NCBI RefSeq assembly: GCF_037893015.1 | Contig: NC_133662.1 | Location: 270,809,944-270,873,943, forward strand | Reading direction: 5' to 3' | Source: Macrotis lagotis | Taxonomy: Eukaryota > Chordata > Mammalia > Peramelemorphia > Peramelidae | DNA length: 64,000 nucleotides | Shown: piece by piece, positions 58,891 through 64,000 of the stretch | How the letters are laid out: the number at the start of each line of letters is the position of its first letter | Position numbering within the stretch: position 1 is the stretch's first letter | Made by a program: the position numbers and the translations under genes | Notes under the pieces: model-generated | The model's input: only the letters and a program-made list of their open reading frames with translations | Told to the model about the DNA's origin: nothing | The model's database searches: none

Positions 58891-58962
58891 GGCCCCGGCC
58901 CCGGCCCCGGCCCCGGCCCCGGCCCCGGCCCCGGCCCCGGCCCCGGCCCCGGCCCCGGCCCC
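58891..58962 (-). repeat. (GGGGCC)12 hexanucleotide array in USP40 intron 1
   Basis: 72 bases, exactly twelve perfect units (GGCCCC on plus, GGGGCC in the USP40 sense). It begins directly after GTGAGC of the predicted first donor. Same unit, strand sense and intron-1 setting as the C9orf72 repeat. Confidence 0.97.
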
Positions 58963-58968
58963 GCTCAC

Positions 58969-59060
58969 CGCTAGCGCCCCGCCCCCCGGCCCCGCGACCC
59001 CAACCGCAAGCGAGCGAGGAGGGCGCGGCGGAGCGCCGCCATTTCGGTGCGGGGGCGCCC
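58969..59060 (-). promoter_or_regulatory. USP40: USP40 non-coding first exon and start region
   Basis: A strong 5' splice site (GCG|GTGAGC) is predicted after 58969, with the exon above it. A YY1-type AAATGGCGGC (complement of 59037-59046) lies in the likely start region, as is common just downstream of TATA-less starts. Its ATG opens a frame different from the protein. Exact start unknown. Confidence 0.55.
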
Positions 59061-59330
59061 GTGGCCGCGGCGGCCTGCGCCTGCGCGCGGACTACAGCTC
59101 CCAGGGCGCACCGCGCCGCGCGCCGGCGCCTGACGCCCGCGGGAGCCGGCGCCCGTCTCGCAGCGCCTCCTGGGGGCTGTAGTTTGGGAGCTCCCAGGCT
59201 GCCCCCTGCCGGGCCAGAAAGGAACGTGAGGCCCGGATTCCCAGGGCCCCCCCCCCCCCCCCCCCCCCGCTCCCAGGCCCCGGAGCTCTGAGGGGGGCGG
59301 GGGCCTCCCAAACGAGCCTCCCCTTTTTCC
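59061..59330. promoter_or_regulatory. CpG-island promoter of USP40 with paired ZNF143/THAP11-type sites
   Basis: ACTACAGCTCCCAGGGCGC (plus, 59091-59109) and ACTACAGCCCCCAGGAGGC (minus, 59165-59183) match the ACTACAnnTCCCAG promoter motif. An NRF1-like TGCGCCTGCGCG is at 59076-59087. No TATA box. A run of 22 C is at 59247-59268. The opposed sites raise the possibility of divergent transcription, but no gene was recognised to the right. Confidence 0.65.
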
Positions 59331-59917
59331 GGTTGGGGAAACCGGGGTCCGCGCAGGTTCATAGGTCAGAGGTCACCTGACAGAGGAGGGGGTTCAGAGA
59401 GAGAGCCGGCCACGTGTCCCGGCGGCGGCGAAGAAGCGGGATTCGAACCCGGGCCAATCACATCAAAACTGGCCTTTGTGAAATGGAAGCAGTTGGGGGC
59501 GAGGGGTGGCGCACGGCCCAGGCCCACCCCCGGCTTGCGCTGCTTGAATAGGGCTGAAGCTCTCCTAATGACAGAGCTGCGGGGGCTCAGCGGGGTCGCA
59601 GGGAGCGCGCAGGCCCCGCGCGCCCCCTCCCTCGCTCACTCCCGCCCCTGCCTCGGCTTCACGGACTCACCCCTGCCCACCCCAGGGCCGCCCCGGGGAG
59701 TGACCGCAGGAGGGACGGACGCGAGGGCCAGAGCATGAGGGCCGGGCCGCAGGGCGGCAGATGCCGCGTGACGCCCCAGGAACGGGCGCTGGCCGCGGCC
59801 ACAGACGTCGGGTGATGCCCTCTCGCCGTCCAGTGACCGGACCATCCCAAAGCCGGTGAAGGAAGGAGCCGTTCACCTCCAGAGAAAGCGCTATGCCGCC
59901 TGAGTGCACCCCAACAC

Positions 59918-60005
59918 TATTGGCTTAAGGCAATGGGGTTGAGTGCCCAGGATCCCACCCAGCCAGGCAACTATTGAGTATCTGAGGCCAGATGTCAAGT
60001 TCACT
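59918..60005 (-). repeat. WSINE1-like SINE fragment
   Basis: GGCTTAAGGCAATGGGGTTG and ACTATTGAGTATCTGAGGCC, reversed SINE text. Confidence 0.65.
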
Positions 60006-60009
60006 CTTT

Positions 60010-60245
60010 TCACTTCTTAAAATTTGGTTTTGCTTTTCCTTGTGGTTTTTTCCCTTCTGTTCTAATTCTTCTTTCACAACATAATAGATATGAACATGTA
60101 TAACCTGATGACTCATAATCAGATTGCTCGATGTCTAGGGCAGAGGGGAAGGAAGGGCAGGAGGAAGAAAATCTTACAAAATGAATGTGGAAAACAATCT
60201 CCACATGTAACTGGAAAAAATGAAACGCTATTAAGAGTTATATAA
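60010..60245 (+). repeat. L1-type 3'UTR fragment
   Basis: CTAATTCTTCTTTCACAACA, GATATGAACATGTATAACCT and AAACAATCTCCACATGTAAC followed by an A-rich end. A related 3' layout is seen at 15.9 kb. Confidence 0.6.
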
Positions 60246-61429
60246 AAGGGGGGAAATCCTCTGGTGACAGTATTTCACTATACTTGATTTCTTTGTCATT
60301 TTAGATTTCTTTTTTTCCGCATTTAAAGGTATGATCCTGAGTTGGGGCCCATAGACTTCCCCAGTCTCCTGAAAAGGTCCAAGTCACACGCATGCACTCC
60401 CATAGATTGGTCCTGTAAGAAGCTGTCGTCCAACGCAGGAGGGAGAGACTTCAAGGTTCAGGGAATCACAAGACCTCAAACTTGGGAGGCACCTCAGAGG
60501 TCCCTGAACAGTCAAGCCGTCACTCAGCATTTATTAATCACCAGACATTTTGCTAAGGTTTTGTTTCGCTTCTTGCTTTTTTGAGAAAAGGTGAGAACCA
60601 TTGGAAAAGGAAATGGCCAACCACTCCAGTATCTTTGCCAGGAGAATTCTATCATCTCAAAGCAATGACATCAGAAGAAAATCCCCAAGGTTGGAATTAG
60701 TAATCTAATTCTACTCCCCCCCTCTTCCACACAAATGAATTAAACTTGGAGATAAAGGGCCACACCACTGGTGAGTCACAAAGAAGAGGCTTCGACTAAA
60801 TGGCTGAGCTACAACAACAATTCTGCCGCGTGCTGGAGAACAATGATTCCTTTTCTCATCTGCCCAGCAAGTGGGGCTCCCAAATGCCCCCCCATGCTCT
60901 AGACTGGAGCTCTCTAGGACAGCCCTAATTGGTAGAGAGCTCTGCCTGATACCACCTGAGGGCTCCTAGTCCCGGACCCAACCAGAGGGCTGAGGAAGGT
61001 CCATTTTCCAAAGTCAGCTGGGAAAAGACTAGAACACAGCTGACATTCTCCCCTAAGCCTTCTCTTCCCCAAGGAACAGTGGAGCACAAGTATTATTTCC
61101 TCCTCATTTCTGGAAGTATCTGCTCCATGTGTAGCTGGAGGGGTTTTATGTTATTTATTTAAGGCACTGGGGTTAAGAGTGACTTCACACAGCTAGGCAA
61201 TTATTAAGTGTTTGGGGCTCACTATTTTCACTTGGCTGCTGACTCCCAGCCCCACCCCTCTCAGTCTCCCACCGTACCCCTATAGCACAGGGCTCCTTCA
61301 GGTGACCTGCTGTCTCGCTCCATCCCCCTCATCTGCATGTGCCCATCTGATTTCTGAATCCAGGGAAGAGGTGATCTTTTACTGTTTGACCTAGCCCAGA
61401 TGATCAGGGCCCTGACTTTTGTCACCCAG

Positions 61430-61700
61430 GGTGTTCATCATCTCTCCCAGCTTTGGGTCACCCGCAAGCATCTCCTAAGTGCTCTGGCTGCCTTTATCCA
61501 AGTCCTGGGTAAAACTGTTTCAAAGTCCCTAGCCCAGATCCCCGGGACACTCTCCTAAAGACATTTTTCAAAGTCAGCAATGAGCTGTCTGTGCTAAATT
61601 CGGTGCTTCTAAATCTACATCAATAATTCTGCCATCTTACCCTCCAGGGCAGTCTGAGAGGCTTCGTCAAGAGCTTTGCTTAATGGAAGCAAGCTAAGGC
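61430..61700 (+). repeat. Possible ancient amniote interspersed repeat
   Basis: The order CTTTGGGTCACCCGCAAGCA, TTTATCCAAGTCCTGGGTAA, GATCCCCGGGACACTCTCCT, AGAGGCTTCGTCAAGAGCTT resembles a widespread old amniote repeat (residual dropout wording: Leu/His/Pro-rich in translation). Family not certain. Confidence 0.35.
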
Positions 61701-62247
61701 TCTGGTATCCCCACATTTCAGCAAGGAAAACAAAGAGGGCCCGAGTCTGTTTGCAAGATGAAGCAAGGCCCCAGGAAACTCTGTCCTGAGCTTAGGCCAT
61801 CTGAGTCTGGGGACCGCTCTTGGCAGAGAAACTGGGGGCTCTGGCTTGGCAGCATCAGCATGGATATATGGCATATAGTAGTGAATGGAAGAGTTAAAAA
61901 CAAAACAAAAAATAACTAGTTCCTCAGCCTTCTGTGAACACATCTAGGGACAGCAAGACAGACAGCGAAGTCCCTTGGCAAGGGGCTGACGTCCCGAGAT
62001 GGTCATTGGAGGCCCTTCCCAGACGCAGTCCGAGTCATCTTTCCAGGCCTTCTCATTGTTCCCTGGATGGATCGTTCATCAGCCACTGCCAGGCTTCTGC
62101 TCACGTTCCCTAAGAGAAGCCAGCTCAGAGATCACTTCCTTTGTGAGACCTTTCTTCATCCCAATTGTTAGAGCTTCCTCTCAGCCTAAAATAAATGACT
62201 TTGCCTTCATTTTGTTTCTTCCTATATATCTGTACAGGTACTGGAGG

Positions 62248-62310
62248 GATGGAGAGATGAATGGAGGGATGAGGGAGGGAGGGATGGATGGAGGGAGGGA
62301 GGGATGGATG
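62248..62310. repeat. ATGGAGGGAGGG-type short tandem repeat
   Basis: Imperfect GGATGGAGGGAGGGATGG units over about 60 bases. Confidence 0.85.
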
Positions 62311-62464
62311 TCCATGGATATCTATTTATTCACCCCAGACACAGGGAGTTCCAAAAACCTTGCTGCAATTTTAATTTTTAGTTCTATTTAATAGGCTGTT
62401 TTCTTGTAGATAGATAGATACACATAGATATATATTTGTGTTCAAACACACACACACACACAAC

Positions 62465-62610
62465 CTTGGTGTCAGAAAGACTTGAGTTCAAATCCCACCC
62501 CACAAGTCACTTGACCTCTGTCTACCTTAGTTTCCTCACCTGTAAAATAAGGCTAACAGTTATACCTACCTGACAAGGTAGAGATAATATGAAAGCTTAA
62601 AGCCCTGTAG
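62465..62610 (+). repeat. MIR SINE
   Basis: GACTTGAGTTCAAATCCCAC, CAAGTCACTTGACCTCTGTC and TTTCCTCACCTGTAAAATAA in MIR order. Confidence 0.75.
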
Positions 62611-62959
62611 AAAGACAGTCACTGTGGTGTTTGGAATGGATCCTGGACCACTCAGCAGGCAGGAAGGCCACACTGAGTTCATCAGGACCAGGTCTTGTGA
62701 CTTCCTTTCCAATCCAGCTCTTCCTTTCCCTCTTTCACAGAACAATCTCTTGTAATAGAGATATTGTCCCAAGTTCAAACGGTGCTGCTGGTCAGTCTTA
62801 TAAGATTTTCTTGTGGAAAGGAGGCCTGGACAGTGGTTCCAGTGGCTGGTGCTGGAAGTGGCTAGTGGTCCAAATCCCAGGAGCCCCAGGAATCACATGG
62901 GTTTCCCTAGAGTTTTTATTGCCTATTTTTATTTCCTATGTTTTTGCATTTGGGGGTGG

Positions 62960-62962
<3 letters not shown>

Positions 62963-63025
<63 letters not shown>

Positions 63026-63037
63026 ATATATATATAT
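62963..63037. repeat. (TA)n microsatellite
   Basis: About 55 bases of pure TA followed by a short irregular TA-rich end. Confidence 0.97.
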
Positions 63038-63509
63038 GGAGAAAGAGAGAGAGATCTAGCTATCTCTGCATCTCTGTATGATGCTTTTATATAGATATAG
63101 ATAGCTAGAATCACCTGTGCTTAACCTTTGTCATAAATATGTCACAGTGAGCCCCCCCCAGCCCAGGGAGGGGGCCCTGGGACCCTATTTCAGCTGGAAC
63201 AGGGTGAACTGAAGAGTGTATGAGTTATAAGAGGCAGGTGCAGATGCAAGAATAGAAGGAAGAATTGGCCCAGAGCTTGAGAGGGGAAAATAATTCTTTC
63301 TTCCTCCTCTGAGAAAATGCTCCTGGCCTGCTTCCTAGGCCATCCCCTAGCCTAGCTATATCTCTTCCTTCCCCAGCATGTTGCACTTGGTGACCAGCTT
63401 TCTTCCATCTAGTTCCTCTAAGTGACCACTTCTCTCAGTTCCAGATTCTTTGAAGCCTAAGAAAGCCTCAGCAGTAGCTAACATATAGACAGCTGGCCAG
63501 GGACAGTAG

Positions 63510-63705
63510 CTTCCCAACTATCATCTCATTTAGTTCCCACAACAATCCTGCAAAGAAGGCTTTATTATCCCCATTTTATTTTTACAGAGGAAGATATGAG
63601 GCAAGAGTAGGTTAAGTGACTTGCTCAGGGGCACACTGCTAGGAAGTGTCTGAGGCTGAGTTTAAACTCAGGGCTTGGTGGGCTGAACCTCTAAACTGCC
63701 TTAGG
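63510..63705 (-). repeat. MIR SINE
   Basis: CCCATTTTATTTTTACAGAG, AAGTGACTTGCTCAGGGGCA and GAGTTTAAACTCAGGGC, reversed MIR text. Confidence 0.7.
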
Positions 63706-63900
63706 AACTATAGTTATTCAGTCATGACCCCATTTAGGGGTTTCTTGGTAAAGCTGCTGGAGTGGCTTTGCTATTTCCTTCTATAACTCATTTTGCAGAC
63801 AGGAAAATGGAAGCAAACAGGGTTTGGTGACTTTACCAGGGTCACTAAGCTAGTAAGTGTCTGAGGCTGGATTTGAACTCCAGATGGTTAAACTTCCTGA
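63706..63900 (-). repeat. MAR1-type SINE
   Basis: CATGACCCCATTTAGGGGTT, CTGGAGTGGCTTTGC and AGTGTCTGAGGCTGGATTTG, the same element type as 4184-4372. Confidence 0.75.
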
Positions 63901-63914
63901 CTTAAGACCTTCAT

Positions 63915-64000
63915 TCTTTTTTTTATTTTATTTAAGGCGATGGGGTTAAGTGACTTGCCCAAGGGTTGTCCTTTGCTCTATTCACTGTGCCTTAGAAGAA
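63915..64000 (-). repeat. WSINE1-like SINE, internally deleted
   Basis: T-rich start, then AAGGCGATGGGGTTAAGTGA and CTTGCCCAAGG, jumping to CTATTCACTGTGCC. The middle of the element is missing. Confidence 0.65.

Larger units (their letters stand above)
59840..64000. other. Intergenic region upstream of USP40
   Basis: No gene is supported here. It consists of SINE and L1 fragments, microsatellites and unassigned DNA. The UGT1A genes that lie upstream of USP40 in human are not reached. Confidence 0.6.

Noticed and set aside
58347..59291. 314-codon plus-strand frame and matching minus frames with Pro-Ala or Gly-Ala runs
   Set aside because: Product of the (GGGGCC)12 array and CpG island; no domain, no splice support. 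Could matter only for repeat-associated translation.

Overview
The window is a stretch of vertebrate chromosome, most likely from a marsupial and probably an Australian one. Genes are split by GT-AG introns. There are two CpG-island promoters, and the non-coding DNA is full of tRNA-derived SINEs of the marsupial WSINE1/MAR1 type, L1 fragments, old MIR/L2-like pieces and microsatellites. Species cannot be fixed from the sequence alone.

Two genes lie head to tail on the minus strand. USP40 (ubiquitin-specific protease 40) occupies nearly everything from about 59.05 kb down to about 2.77 kb. I could place 31 coding exons. Every splice phase agrees, and the reading frame gives 1259 residues plus stop, provided one extra base in a G/C homopolymer of the first coding exon is discounted. 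As written, that 11-base run shifts the frame just before the catalytic Cys box. About 340 bases beyond the USP40 poly(A) signal is the start codon of a gene of the NDUFA10 family (complex I accessory subunit, deoxynucleoside-kinase fold). Only its first three coding exons are in the window; the rest lies past base 1.

Layout: 1-2444, NDUFA10-family exons 3 to 1; 2445-2760, its CpG/ETS/CRE promoter; 2765-3208, USP40 last exon and 3'UTR; 3257-3652, a GC-rich minisatellite in the last USP40 intron; 3949-14247, USP40 exons 31-23; 14248-24945, a 10.7 kb intron holding three L1-type elements; 24946-28231, a compact exon cluster; 28232-37231, a 9 kb intron of L2, L1 and SINE debris; 37232-55671, the middle and catalytic-domain exons; 58100-58299, the first coding exon; about 58340-59330, the CpG-island promoter with a (GGGGCC)12 tract in intron 1; 59.3-64 kb, intergenic repeats with no gene I can support.

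Most notable observations: a C9orf72-like (GGGGCC)12 array directly abutting the predicted first 5' splice site of USP40; a NDUFA10-family gene that is unusually divergent, keeps an intact Walker A serine and sits in a gene order unlike human; the homopolymer frameshift; a 16-copy GC minisatellite about 50 bp from the last acceptor; paired ZNF143-type sites; and an L1-derived element that seems to lack ORF2.
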